From contig CBFFRQ010000042.1 of NCBI GenBank assembly GCA_965644315.1, forward strand, positions 620,001 to 684,000: a stretch of DNA of 64,000 bases, given 5' to 3'. Position numbers and translations under genes: made by a program. This DNA is from Caecitellus pseudoparvulus. Lineage: Eukaryota > Bigyra: Bicosoecida. Shown one piece after another: positions 10,157-20,021 of the stretch (its first letter is position 1; every line of letters starts with the position of its first letter). The notes beneath the pieces are model-generated. The model did not search any database, had not been told where the DNA came from, and saw only the letters and a list, made by a program, of their open reading frames with translations.

Positions 10157-11034
10157 CTATCCACACGCACAGCCCCCGCCGCTGGCTGGTGCGGGGTCAG
10201 CGCGCAAGTCCTTGCCGGAGACGGTGCCGGGTGCCACAGTTGGGGCGGTGGTGGTGGCGGTGGTGCTGCGCTCGTTGATGACGCGGAAGATCTCCCCCAG
10301 GATGTTCATGAAGGCGGTGTCCACGCCTCCGGCGTCCAGGGCAGACGTCTCGATGAAGGCGAGGTCGTGCTTCTCGGCGAAGGCGAGGGCCTCCTCTGTG
10401 GACACGGAGCGCAGGTGGCGCAGGTCACTCTTGTTGCCCACTAGCATCACCACGATGTCCTCGTCGGCGTGGTCCCGCAGCTCCTTCAGCCATCGCTCGA
10501 CATTTTCGAACGTGCTGTGGTTGCTGATGTCGTACACGAGCAGGGCACCCACGGCGCCCCTGTAGTACGCCGACGTGATGGCACGGTACCGCTCCTGCCC
10601 TGCTGTGTCCCAGATCTGGCTCTTGATGATTTTGGAGTTGATCTCCACGGTCTTGGTCGCGAACTCCACGCCGATGGTCGTCTTGCTCTCCAGGTTGAAT
10701 TCATCCCTCGTGAAGCGGGACAGCAGGTTGGACTTGCCCACGCCGGAGTCGCCAATCAGCACAACTGTGGGGGCGGCGGCACGGAAAGGTGCTCACGTGC
10801 GCCCAATGCGGGTGCCTGCCTGCACCCCCGCACGCCCAGCATACAGGGCGGAGGACACGCATGCAGGGCGACCTGTCTCGCGCAGCTGCGACGCCAAGGC
10901 GTCTCAGCAGCTTCCACGCCACCGTGGGGAAAGCCACCTGCACTGCACCAGGTCATGGCACAACGCAAGCTTGCCGGCAAGCGGCCACGGCACGCACTCT
11001 TGAACAGGTAATCATGATCATCCCCAGCACTCAT
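10157..11034 (-). CDS. RAB11: Rab11-family small GTPase
   Basis: Exons 11034-10998 and 10764-10157 give 214 residues. Exon 1 encodes [12 protein letters not shown]. Exon 2 continues [11 protein letters not shown] (P-loop), [19 protein letters not shown] (switch I, diagnostic for Rab11), WDTAGQERY (switch II), GNKSDL and ETSAL (guanine recognition). The end is GGGCACG, with two cysteines in a CxC arrangement available for geranylgeranylation. Rab11 directs recycling-endosome and post-Golgi traffic to the plasma membrane, and in protists to the contractile vacuole or cleavage furrow. The intron, 10765-10997, is 233 nt, about three times the local norm. A GAAACGC element lies 80 bp upstream of the start, at 11114-11120. 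Confidence 0.95.
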
Positions 11035-11362
11035 GGCTCAGGTGATGTGCCCCTCTTGGCAGGTGCAGTCAGGGCTGAGTGCCCAGAAAGGTCCCTCGCG
11101 AAGGGTGTGCGGGGAAACGCTGAGATCCACTGGTTCGCAGAGCGCGGTGGCCAGAGGCCGGGCCGGCAGCTCGTGGATGGGGCGTGGAGGGCGGCAGCTG
11201 GCGGGAATGCTTTGCATGGTGTGGATTGTCTGCCGTGTGCATTTGCGCACTTGGGCTCCGGCGTGTGCCGTGTCGGCAGTGCGCCGAGAGCGCAGCGCTT
11301 CATGGCCCAAGCACCCACTGCAGGCGGCCAGCACAGGCAGACATGGGCACGGAAGCCACCCG
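11035..11362. other. Intergenic region between RAB11 start and V-ATPase c'' stop
   Basis: No gene was recognised in these 328 bp. They hold a GAAACGC element at 11114-11120 and presumably the RAB11 promoter plus the 3' end of the V-ATPase gene. Confidence 0.5.
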
Positions 11363-12204
11363 TCACTCTGGAAAGTCCGCGTGGTTGGCCTGCACCATGC
11401 CGACAATCATGCCGAAGATGCCCAGTGCCGAGCCGAAGATCTGCACAATGATGACCTTCATGAACAGCGACGAGTCGGCGGCGTCAGCGAGGGCGCAGCT
11501 GCTGCCCGCCACGCCCACACACACGCCACTGGCAAGGTTGGACAGGCCGACAGTGAGACCAGACCACAACACGGCATAGCCTGCGCAGGCACCGGGCAGC
11601 GCGAGGTGGGTTGGGCGGCGAGCGTGCTGTGTGAGGCGGCAGCCGCACCTGCGTAGCGGAACTGTGCAAAGTCGTAGTCAGGCGAGAACTGGCCGTCCAC
11701 AATGTGGGACTTCGCCAAGTTGACCTGTGGTCGTCCAGCGGAGAGGTGCTGTGGTGCGGCAGGCGGCGCACGCCAGCCCACGCACTTTGTTCATGAGGAT
11801 GATGGCCATGATGATGCCGTAGATGGCTGTGGCCTCGCAGAACACGACGCTGATGAGGTTCTTGCTGCGGATGCGTGGCGCCCTGATGGCTGCCGACAGG
11901 ATCGTGCTGCCTGTGATGAAAATGCCCCTGTGCAGGCAATGGGCAGAGGCCAGTGCATGCCAGGCGACGCTCGTCCTGCGGCAGGGTGCCTCACCAGGCG
12001 GCACCGATGATGCTGAGGCCGAAGCCCAAAGCAATGCCCAAGTATCCCAGCGTCAGGGGGGACACGTTGGCCCACACCTCGAACCAATCTGGGCAGCGGA
12101 GCGCGGGCAGGGGGTTGAGGTGCGGAATCTGAGCGCTGTCCAACCACTCGGGACGCACCTGCGTTGTGCAGGGGGAGTGCCCCGTCGGCAGCAAAGGTTT
12201 CCAT
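11363..12204 (-). CDS. ATP6V0B: V-type H+-ATPase 21-kDa proteolipid subunit c''
   Basis: Five exons (12204-12159, 12088-11995, 11927-11786, 11724-11649 and 11580-11363) join without frame loss to 191 residues. The start is [17 protein letters not shown], and the hydrophobic segments follow in the c'' order. A first helix ([19 protein letters not shown]) leads to [20 protein letters not shown]. The proton-carrying helix is [18 protein letters not shown], with its essential Glu. A luminal loop precedes [16 protein letters not shown] and the last helix, [15 protein letters not shown]. The [11 protein letters not shown] motif and the extra N-terminal helix separate c'' (yeast Vma16) from c. It forms part of the rotary membrane ring that acidifies vacuoles and endosomes. 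The introns are 61-70 nt. Confidence 0.95.
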
Positions 12205-12415
12205 GGTCACCTGCTTCAATCCAGGAGGGGGCCGCCCAGTCCTGCCTCGTGGGCTGCTCTCCCGCAATGCAGCACTTCAGGTGGCACGGCAGTGCTCTGG
12301 TGCTGGTGCCGTGGGGACAGCGTGGGGGGGGGGGAGGGGGCGACAGCAGACTCCTTGTCGGCTGGTCATGTAGTAATTATGGATTTGGTGCCGGGCATGC
12401 AGTGCATGCCATGAT

Positions 12416-13448
12416 TCACCCTTGAGCAGCAGTCACGGCCACGGCGCCAGCACCAATGACTGCCTGGGCCGTGGCGCCTCGTGCGATTTTGAGTGAGAAG
12501 TCCAGCGTGTCGTAGCCCTGCGTCAGGCTGCCCATGGAAATGATGTCCACGTTGGGGTGGCAGTATGCTGGGAGGGTCTTGGTGGTGATGCCGCCGCTGG
12601 CCTCCACCATGACGTGGGGGTGCGCCGCCTTGAGCTTGCCAGCGTCCGCGATCATGCCTTCGGGGGAGTAGTTGTCCAGCATGATGACGTCTGCGCCGGC
12701 AGAGGCGGCCTCCAGGGCCTCCTCCAAGGACCGCGTCTCCACTTCGATCTTGCTGCTGAAGCCGGCGGCGGCGCGGGCGGCCTGCACGGCGCCGGTGATG
12801 GAGCCGGCCGACCAGATGTGGTTGTCCTTCAGCATAACCATGTGGGACAGGTCCATGCGGTGCGTGCTGGCGCCGCCCACCAGCAGGGCGTACTTCTCCA
12901 CCAGGCGGAAGCCCGGCGTGATCTTGCGAGTCCCAGCCACCTCCCCTTGCCACCCCTCGGCCTTGGCCGCCGTCACTGCGGCACGCGCGGCAGTGGCAAT
13001 GCCACTCGCACGGGTGAGGATGTTCAGGGCTGTTCGTTCCCCCAGCAGGATGTGCCGGGCAGGCCCCGTCACCTTGGCGACATGCACGGGCCCGGACTCG
13101 GGCGACACCTCATCCCCCTCGCTCTTGAACCACTCCACGGTGCACCCCAGCTGTGCAAACACCTCGTTGAAGAAGGGGGAACCAGCGAGCACGCCCTTGG
13201 ACTTGCCCAGCAACACGGCAGTCTCCTCCGACTCTGCGCGGCGATTCCGCAGCGGTTGCGTGGTTCGGTGCGGAATTCGAAGCTCAACGCCAACACGCCG
13301 CCGCACCTCCGACAACAAACCCGCCGACGTCAAAGGTGGGCGCGTCGTCCTTCAAGTACTGCGTGATGACTCCTTTCCAGAACGGGGGCAGGGTGTGCGA
13401 CCACTTCAGCCTGTCCTTGTCATACGTGTCTGGCGCGGTTGCTGCCAT
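12416..13448 (-). CDS. QPRT: Nicotinate-nucleotide pyrophosphorylase (quinolinate phosphoribosyltransferase)
   Basis: Exons 13448-13307 and 13233-12416 give 319 residues; the 73-nt intron joins GFVVG to [10 protein letters not shown]. The enzyme converts quinolinate and PRPP to nicotinate mononucleotide, CO2 and pyrophosphate in de novo NAD synthesis. Family motifs are intact: [10 protein letters not shown], then [20 protein letters not shown] with its basic active-site residues, then the (beta/alpha)-barrel strands [27 protein letters not shown] and DIISMGSLT. Length agrees with bacterial and animal enzymes (about 290-320). No obvious targeting peptide is present. An upstream in-frame ATG at 13526 would add 26 residues and is less likely. 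It is transcribed in the same direction as KRI1, whose stop lies 74 bp upstream. Confidence 0.95.
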
Positions 13449-13522
13449 GGCTGCACGGAGAGCGGCGACGGCGGAGTGCTCTGCACCGGCAGGGCGGCGA
13501 CTGGTGCATGTGGGTGCTGCAT

Positions 13523-15583
13523 TCACGCATCCCCGGCACTGCTGCGTTTGCGGCGGCGCTTCTTTTTGCTGGCCGCCGTGACTGCTGCCGCGGCAGCCGC
13601 CCCGTACGAGGCCAGGCGCGACTTGGACAGGCCAGGAGCCGCAGATGCCCCACTCGCGTCAGCCCCCTCACTGGCCGCTTCCTTGGCCTCCTTCCGCCTG
13701 CGCTTGCGCCCGCCGACTTTCTCTTTCTTTGGCTTGTCGGCCCCCTCCCCCGACGCCTTCTTGCTGGCCTTCTTCTCCTTCCGCGCCTTCCGCGCTTCCT
13801 TCTTGCGTGCTGCAGCTGCCGCCGCTGCCGCCGCCTCCGCCTCAGCAATGCTGGCGCGGACACGGGACGCAGCCATCGCTGCACGTTTGCCGGAGAGCCG
13901 GTACTCGCTGTCTCGGTACGGCGCCAGCTTCTTCAGCGGCACGAATTGGTTCAGGGTGGCGTCTGGCGCAGCCAGCAGCGTGGCGGTGTCCAGCCCGTAC
14001 GCGTTCTGCGGCACGCCTCTGTACTTGAACTTGGTCTTCAGCGTGCCCCCCGCGATGACGTCTTCGTACCCCAACTCGGCCTCCTTGTTCGCCACGGCGG
14101 CCTGCACCACAGCCCGGGAGGCAGCCGACAGCAAGGCCAGGCGCTCAGCCTCCTGGGCCTGGGCGTCCGTGTCCGGAGCAGGCTGGCTGGCCTCCCCATC
14201 GGAGCCGCCATCTTCCTCCTCTCCCGAGGCGGGGGGAGCAGCACCCCCCGCCGCATCGGGACCGGGTCCGCCGTCCTCCCCCTCATCCCCCTCCCCCCCC
14301 TCCTGCAGCATCCAGGCTGGAATGGTGGGCTTGCCATCCGGCCCCACGTCGTCCTCCTCCGCCGCCATGTAGTACTCCTGCCCGAAGGCGCCCGCCATGG
14401 CCGCGTCGAAGGCGCCCTCGTCCCAGTCCCCCCCTGCCACGGAGGCCAGGATGGAGGCGGCGGCCTCCTTGTCCAGGCCGTCGCCCGCCATGTCCAGCAG
14501 CTTGGCCACCGCCTTGGTCTCCTCCTCGCGCTTCAAATTGATCAGGCGCCGCGTCTCAGCCTCCCGCTCGGCCTTCTCTTCCTCCTTGCGCCGCGCCTTG
14601 GCCTCACGCTGCCGCTTGCGCTTGCTCTCCTTGCGGCGCAGGCCCCCGTCTTGGCTGCGGGGGTACGTCGCGATGTCAGCGCCGCCTGGCTCTTCGAAGC
14701 GGAAGTTGTACGCCGCTTCGAACGCGTCGGCTGCATCCAGTTCGTCGGCGTCCTCCTCCAGCTCCGCGTCCTCGTCCTCCTCGCCACCCTCCGCCTCCCA
14801 CGCACGGGTGGCGGTGAACCACTTGAGGTAGTCCTGCGCCTTGTCTGACAGGGCGCCACTGGAGGCTGCAGCGGGGTTCAGCACGTCGTCGTCTGAGATG
14901 GGGGGGGGGGCGGACGACACCCCCCCTGCCCAGGCACGCGCAGAGGCCACCACCTCCGGGTCCACGCCGCCCTCCCCGTCCTCGTCGTCGCTGCTGCCAG
15001 CACCCGCCTGCACGGGTCGCTTCACCAGGAAGTCGTCGTCGTCGTCCTCCCCACCCTGCACCTCTGCACCGGCGCCAGCGGACAGCACCGCGTCGCGCAG
15101 CGCCGCCTGCTCCGCGTCGTACATCTTGTCGCCCATGTGCACGGCGGACTGCTTGTCATCGAAGGCGTCCGAACGGCCTGTGGCAGCTGCTTCCAGCACC
15201 TGGCTGCGCACGATGTCAGCGGCAGTGGTCTTCTTTCGACGCTGGCTGGGCGTTTCGGAGCCTGCCTTGTCTCCACTGTCCTCTTCCGGCGCCTTGAAGA
15301 AGTGCGCGTCTTTCTGGTAAATGGAGGGGTCCTTCTTCTTGATCAGGTTCAAGACGTGCATGACCTTCAGGGACTCCGCCTTGCTGATGGCGACGTCGTC
15401 GTCGTCGTCTGAGCTGCTCTCCTCGTCTTGCACCACCTCCCCCCGCTCGTCCAGAAGACCTGCTTCACGAGCCTGGGCCAGCTCTTGCCGCCTCTTGCGA
15501 TCATGATAAGCCTCGGCCCACTTTTTGTTCACCTGGAAGTCGCCCAACTCCCCGCCGTCCACATCATCGAAGAGGGTGGCCAT
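13523..15583 (-). CDS. KRI1: Kri1-like ribosome biogenesis factor
   Basis: Single exon, 686 residues, starting MATLFDDVDGGELGDFQVN. In other eukaryotes Kri1 is a nucleolar protein needed for 40S subunit maturation with Krr1. Family features seen here are the N-terminal FQVNKKWAEAYHDRKRRQEL stretch, acidic runs (ESSSDDDDD), the basic RKRQREAKARRKEEEKAER helix near the middle, and the conserved C-terminal block GYEDVIAGGTLKTKFKYR followed by LNQFVPLKKLAPYR. The C-terminus is a Lys/Arg-rich nucleolar-type tail (SKKKRRRKR). Two GAAACGC elements lie immediately upstream, at 15585-15604, in the 157-bp divergent interval shared with the glyoxalase II gene. Confidence 0.92.
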   Translation of the reverse strand: MATLFDDVDGGELGDFQVNKKWAEAYHDRKRRQELAQAREAGLLDERGEVVQDEESSSDDDDDVAISKAESLKVMHVLNLIKKKDPSIYQKDAHFFKAPEEDSGDKAGSETPSQRRKKTTAADIVRSQVLEAAATGRSDAFDDKQSAVHMGDKMYDAEQAALRDAVLSAGAGAEVQGGEDDDDDFLVKRPVQAGAGSSDDEDGEGGVDPEVVASARAWAGGVSSAPPPISDDDVLNPAAASSGALSDKAQDYLKWFTATRAWEAEGGEEDEDAELEEDADELDAADAFEAAYNFRFEEPGGADIATYPRSQDGGLRRKESKRKRQREAKARRKEEEKAEREAETRRLINLKREEETKAVAKLLDMAGDGLDKEAAASILASVAGGDWDEGAFDAAMAGAFGQEYYMAAEEDDVGPDGKPTIPAWMLQEGGEGDEGEDGGPGPDAAGGAAPPASGEEEDGGSDGEASQPAPDTDAQAQEAERLALLSAASRAVVQAAVANKEAELGYEDVIAGGTLKTKFKYRGVPQNAYGLDTATLLAAPDATLNQFVPLKKLAPYRDSEYRLSGKRAAMAASRVRASIAEAEAAAAAAAAARKKEARKARKEKKASKKASGEGADKPKKEKVGGRKRRRKEAKEAASEGADASGASAAPGLSKSRLASYGAAAAAAVTAASKKKRRRKRSSAGDA

Positions 15584-15584
15584 T

Positions 15585-15604
15585 GCGAAACGCCCACGAA
15601 ACGC
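15585..15604. promoter_or_regulatory. Paired GAAACGC elements, KRI1/glyoxalase II interval
   Basis: GCGAAACGC at 15585-15593 and CGAAACGC at 15597-15604 sit 2-21 bp upstream of the KRI1 ATG in the interval shared with the divergent glyoxalase II gene. The same heptamer recurs near many starts in this window. Function is inferred. Confidence 0.35.
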
Positions 15605-15740
15605 AGGAACAACCCTTGACCCCCCCCCCACGAGAGGGCTCCACAATGGGCAGCGTGGTCACGTGTCACACTTAAAATTGAACCGATGTCATGGAACAGG
15701 AGGCCTTGAGTTTTGGCACACGGCACGCCTTTCAGGCAGC

Positions 15741-16797
15741 ATGGCGACTGTTCGAAGAGCTGGCCTGGCCGGCGCACGCACGCTGCACTTGGCCCACGCT
15801 CAGGGCGTGCAGCCGTGGCTGGAGGTGACACCCCAGCGCATCCTGCAGGACAACTATACATACCTGCTACATGATGCCGTGTCTCAGGCTGGCTGCATCG
15901 TGGACCCCGGCGAACCAGGTGCGCTGGAGGAGCCTCTCAGCCGTGCTGGCCCCCACCACACGCCCCCTTGTCACACGCCCTGCTGCAGATGCGTCCCAGG
16001 GCGGCTTGGTGCCCGCCTTCAGCGGCGAACTGGAGGCAGTGTGGTGCACGCACCACCACTGGGACCACGTGGACGGCGCAGTGCCCCTGGCAGGCGCCTT
16101 CCCCGGCCTGCGCGTGCTGGCGCCACGCGACTCGTCCCCCATCCCCGGCGCCACACACACCGTGGGCGCCGGGGAAGGCCTGGACCTGGCGGGGCGAGAA
16201 GTGGGCCGCATCCTGTCCGGCGGCGGCGCGCACACGCAGGGGCATGTCATGTTCCTGGTGGGGGAGGGGCAGGGGGGCGTGGTGCTGGCGGGGCACACCT
16301 TCTCCTGCCTGCTGCTGGCGGGGGACGTGCTGTTCCCACAGGGCGCCGGGCGCTGGTTCGAAGGCACGGCGCAGGATTTCTACAGGGCCGTGTGGGGCAT
16401 GGCCAAGGCCTTGCCTGGGGACGCCTTGCTGTGCACTGGGCACGACTACAGCGCCGGCAACGCGGCCTTTGCGGCGGCGGTGGGGTGCCCGCCGCCGCCA
16501 CGCGAGGGGGCCCTGCAGGACGCCCCCCCCTCCGTGACCACCTGGCAGGAGGAGGTGGCGGGGAACCCCTTCCTGCGCTTCCTGGATGCGGACGTGCAGG
16601 GCAGGGTGGTGCAGCGCCTGTCTGGTTCGTCTCACGGGGTGGTGCAGGCGGCGTGCGAGGAGCTGGGGGGCGTCGCGTGCCCCACCTCCCCTGCCGCCTA
16701 CCGAGCCACACTGGAGAGCCTGACGCCGCGGCAGACACAGGCGGCCTGTGTCGTGCTGGGTGCGCTGCGTGCATTGAAGAACGGCGAGGTGGGTTGA
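15741..16797 (+). CDS. HAGH: Hydroxyacylglutathione hydrolase (glyoxalase II)
   Basis: Exons 15741-15918 and 15989-16797 give 328 residues. Glyoxalase II hydrolyses S-D-lactoylglutathione to D-lactate and glutathione, completing methylglyoxal detoxification. The metallo-beta-lactamase motif THHHWDHVDGA is intact and ligates the binuclear metal site. Later ligands are seen in GGGAHTQGHVMF, in LLAGDVLF (Asp) and in LCTGHDYS (His). The N-terminus (MATVRRAGLAGARTLHLAHA) is Arg/Ala-rich without acidic residues, suggesting a mitochondrial form. The substrate-binding end is extended by about 60 residues relative to typical enzymes. The stop codon lies 4 bp from that of the convergent AP-3 delta gene. 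Confidence 0.92.
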
Positions 16798-16801
16798 GCC
16801 C

Positions 16802-19508
16802 TCACCCGGCCTTCTTGGCTTTCTTGGCCTTCTTGGAGGAGCCCTCAGCCTTCTTGGCTTTCTTGGCCTTCTTGGCACCGCTGCTGGCGGCGTCCTTGGA
16901 ACTTGCCTTCTTGGCCTTCTTGCCCTTCTTCTTGCTCTTGCGGGAGGCCTTGCCGCCGCCGCCGCCGCCAGTCAGGTCGATGCCGGCCAGTGCATCGTCG
17001 CCGCCTTCGCCACCTTCCCCGTCGCCGTCCTCCTCAGAGTCATCGTCGCCCATCTCCACGACGTACTTGACGCCGGCCGGCGCGGCAGGCAGAGGCGCGC
17101 TGGTGGCCAAGGCGGACGTCGGGGAGGATGGCTGCAGCTCGCCGATGTCCAGCGTCTCCAGAGGGATGTCTGCCACGGTGGGCGTTGCGGCAGGCGCTGC
17201 GTCTCCCAGCATGAATACACTGCTCTCCCCCGACGCCTTCTTGGCCTTCTTGCTCTTCTTGCCCTTCTTGCTCTTCTTCTTGCCCTTGCGGGACGACTTG
17301 CCGGCCAGCTCCCCAAACAGGTCATCGTCGCTGTCGCCGCGCAGGTCACCAGCCAGGTCGGCCTGGCTCAGGCCCTCCTCGCCGCCAGTGGAGTACGCCT
17401 CCTCGAAGGACACGTAGGGGGCAGCGCCTGCAGGGTCCCCTGCTGAGTCTGCCCACACCTCAGCTGTGGACGGCACAATGGGTGCGTCCAGGTCCAAGCC
17501 CTCAGGCACCGCCACGCGCTTGACAGCCTTGGCACTGACCGCCTTGAGCGGCTCGATAACGGTGCTGGCCACCACCTGCACCAGGGCGGTGAGGGCGGCC
17601 ACCTGGTCCACCACAGGCGTCTGGCTGTGCACCCCACACGCCTCCAGCAGGGCCCGCAGCACGCCACTACGCTCCTGCACTGCCACATGTGACGAGCGCA
17701 GGAAGGCCCCCAGGCGGTCGTGCAGCGTCGTGGCGGTGGACGTGGCAGCGGCCAGGCTGTCCTCGTCCCCAGCTGCCAGGGCGGCGTGCCCTGTCACCAG
17801 CAGCACCTTGCCGGCGCACTGTACGTAGCTGGCCTGCACGTGGGCAGGCAGGCCCTGGGTGGTGGGCGCCAGCAGCGCCGTCAGCACTGCCTCCCGCATG
17901 CCGTCTGGGATGAGGGGGGCATACTCCCCCACGATCCAGGCGGCAGCGAAGAGCACCTCCGCAGTGGTGCCCGTGGACGCCGCCGCCAGGGCGCGGTCCT
18001 CCAGCAGGGGCAGCACGGCTTGCACGGCGTAACCGCGCACAGCCTCCACACGCACCGCCACGTCCAGCAGTTGGGCGGCGATGGTGGGCGCGTGCTCCTC
18101 GCTCTGGCAGTGCGCCAGCTTCACCAGCACTGACACGTACCAGGCGAAGTCCAGGAGGAAGGCGTACTTGTCCCGGGAGCACATGAAGATGATCTTGCCC
18201 ACGAGGGCGTCCCGGTAGTACCCCTCGGCAGCTGCGACGTGGTCCACGAGGCGGGTGATGACCTCCACCAGGTTGCGCTTGGTGACCATGCCCGTCAGCA
18301 GTTCCAGGGCCTGCAGGCGAATGGTGACGTCGTCGTCCATGAGGCAGGTCAGCACTTGCTCCCGGTGCTCCGCCACCACCCGCGGGTGAGACCGCATGAG
18401 CTTGGTGAGGCCCACCAGGCCCAGGTACTTCAGGTTCTGGTCTGCTTCGCTGAGCAGCTCCCGCAGGCGGTCAGTGCACAGGCGCACGACGGCAGGGACG
18501 TTCTTGGCGTCGCTGCCGTCAGCGCGCTTGGTGAACAGCAGCGCCTCCGTGACAGTGTTGATGCACTCGTACATGAGGGACTTGGCGGGCGTGTTCTGGA
18601 TGATGTTGGCGAGGGGCTCCAGCAGCTTGCGCGCCAGGCGGGGCTCCTGGGACACCAGGCTGCCCATGAGCTTGGCCACCTTGATGAGCATCCAGTTGTT
18701 GGCAGAGCCGACGAGGATCTTGAACAGGTCGGGGGCCAGGGACAGGTAGTTGCTGGGCTTCTTGCGGGCCAGCTCGCAGATGACGTTCACCGCGCAGGAC
18801 AGGACAGACGGGTTGTCGTCTGTCAGGCGCCGCTTCAAGTGGTCAAAGGCCATGCGGAGGCCCTCTGGGTACGCCAGGAACATGCGGTACAGCACCAGGG
18901 TGGCCTTCTTGCGGATGTAGGGGCGGGTGGAGGTGAGCATGGTGACGACGTCGGGCAGCAGGGCTTGGGCCAGGTCGGGCGTGACGATGTTGGCGAGGGA
19001 GTTGATGGCCAGGCCGATGGCGAACTGGTTGGGGCTCTGGAAGTCCCGCTTCAGCTGCTGTGTGCACAGCACCAGCACGTCCGTCTTCTCGTCAAACGAC
19101 AGCGCACACGCCAGGGCCCCGATGCGCTTGAACTCGAAGCGCTCCTGTGTCAGCAACTCGATGATGTGGAAGGCAGCCCATCTCATGTCTTGGCCATGCA
19201 GAGTCAGCTGGGGAGGGGGAGGGCAGGGCGCAGAAGGTGCGGCGTGGTGCTGCTGCGTCTCTGCGTGCATGCAGCTCACATAGGTCAGCTTCTGCACCGC
19301 CAAGGCCTTGGTCTTGAAGTCGCGGGACTTGATGTCTTCCCGGATGCCTTGCACCGCTGCTGAAATGTACGCCGTCTCGTCATCGGCGTTGCGGATGCCC
19401 TTCACAAGGTCTGCGAAGGGACTCCACGAGCGGAGGTGTGCTCCCTGCTGCAGTGCACTTGGTGCGCCCGCTGCACGCACCCTGCATGCTGCGCCTGAAG
19501 AGGTCCAT
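16802..19508 (-). CDS. AP3D1: AP-3 adaptor complex subunit delta
   Basis: Exons 19508-19481, 19410-19280 and 19207-16802 give 854 residues. The start MDLFRRSMQDLVKGIRN is recovered only when the first 70-nt intron is removed, and it aligns with the conserved adaptin N-terminus. The trunk is an adaptin HEAT solenoid: KLTYLTLHGQDMRWAAFHII, IGLAINSLANIVTPDLAQ, PYIRKKATLVLYR and LKYLGLVGLTKLM. The hinge is Ser/Asp-rich, and the C-terminus is repeatedly KKxKK-rich, as in other AP-3 delta chains. With beta3, mu3 and sigma3 it sorts cargo from endosome or trans-Golgi to lysosome or vacuole. Both introns lie in the first 10% of the coding sequence. Confidence 0.93.
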
Positions 19509-20021
19509 GGCGGGCACACTCGTCACAGGCAGCAGAAGTTACACTGCAGTGCTACTACTGATGCCTTCACTGGAGCAGCGGGCTGAGGCACAGGTGGGGG
19601 GCGGAGCTGGGAGTCGAGCCAGCCGCGTTGGGGCTGCTGGGCTGGCGGCTCAAGCGGCACGCCAGACAGCTGCTGGTGGGCAGGCAACGGCTGCGCGCTC
19701 GGGGAACGCGCGGCTTGCTGAGGGTGCTGAACGACACACGTCGGGTTTTGTCGGTGGGTTTGCGGTGGCACATGGCTGGCTCGGTGCCATGCAGACGCTC
19801 CGCAGCAATGCTGATTGGAGCAGAGGTTGGACTGCAGGACATTCGACCAAAACCCACCCACTCTTGAACACGCCCACGCCACGTTTGATTGCCCTCTTCG
19901 GCGTGTGCTTGTGCCTGCGCCGTGCAGCGTGTCAGGGAGTGTGGGCTGTCTGGCACATGTTCCGCAGGCCAATTTCCGCGAGTTCACGCAGACTGTGATT
20001 GGGACTCTGCCTGACATCACC
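19509..20021. other. Divergent promoter region, AP3D1 and UTP13
   Basis: These 513 bp between two divergent starts hold no recognised gene. An AATTTCCGCG element lies at 19971-19980, about 42 bp upstream of the UTP13 ATG. Frames open on both strands here have no family resemblance. Confidence 0.5.
19971..19980 (+). promoter_or_regulatory. AATTTCCGCG element upstream of UTP13
   Basis: AATTTCCGCG lies about 42 bp upstream of the ATG at 20022. It is one of several copies at similar distances from starts in this window. Function is inferred. Confidence 0.3.

Noticed and set aside
13523-16802. Operon-like or functional cluster of QPRT, KRI1, glyoxalase II and AP3D1.
   Set aside because: They belong to unrelated pathways, lie on both strands and have separate short promoters; the proximity reflects general compaction.
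19601-19640. A GTCGAGCC-like stretch that briefly suggested a tRNA T-arm.
   Set aside because: No acceptor stem, D-arm or anticodon arm could be paired around it.
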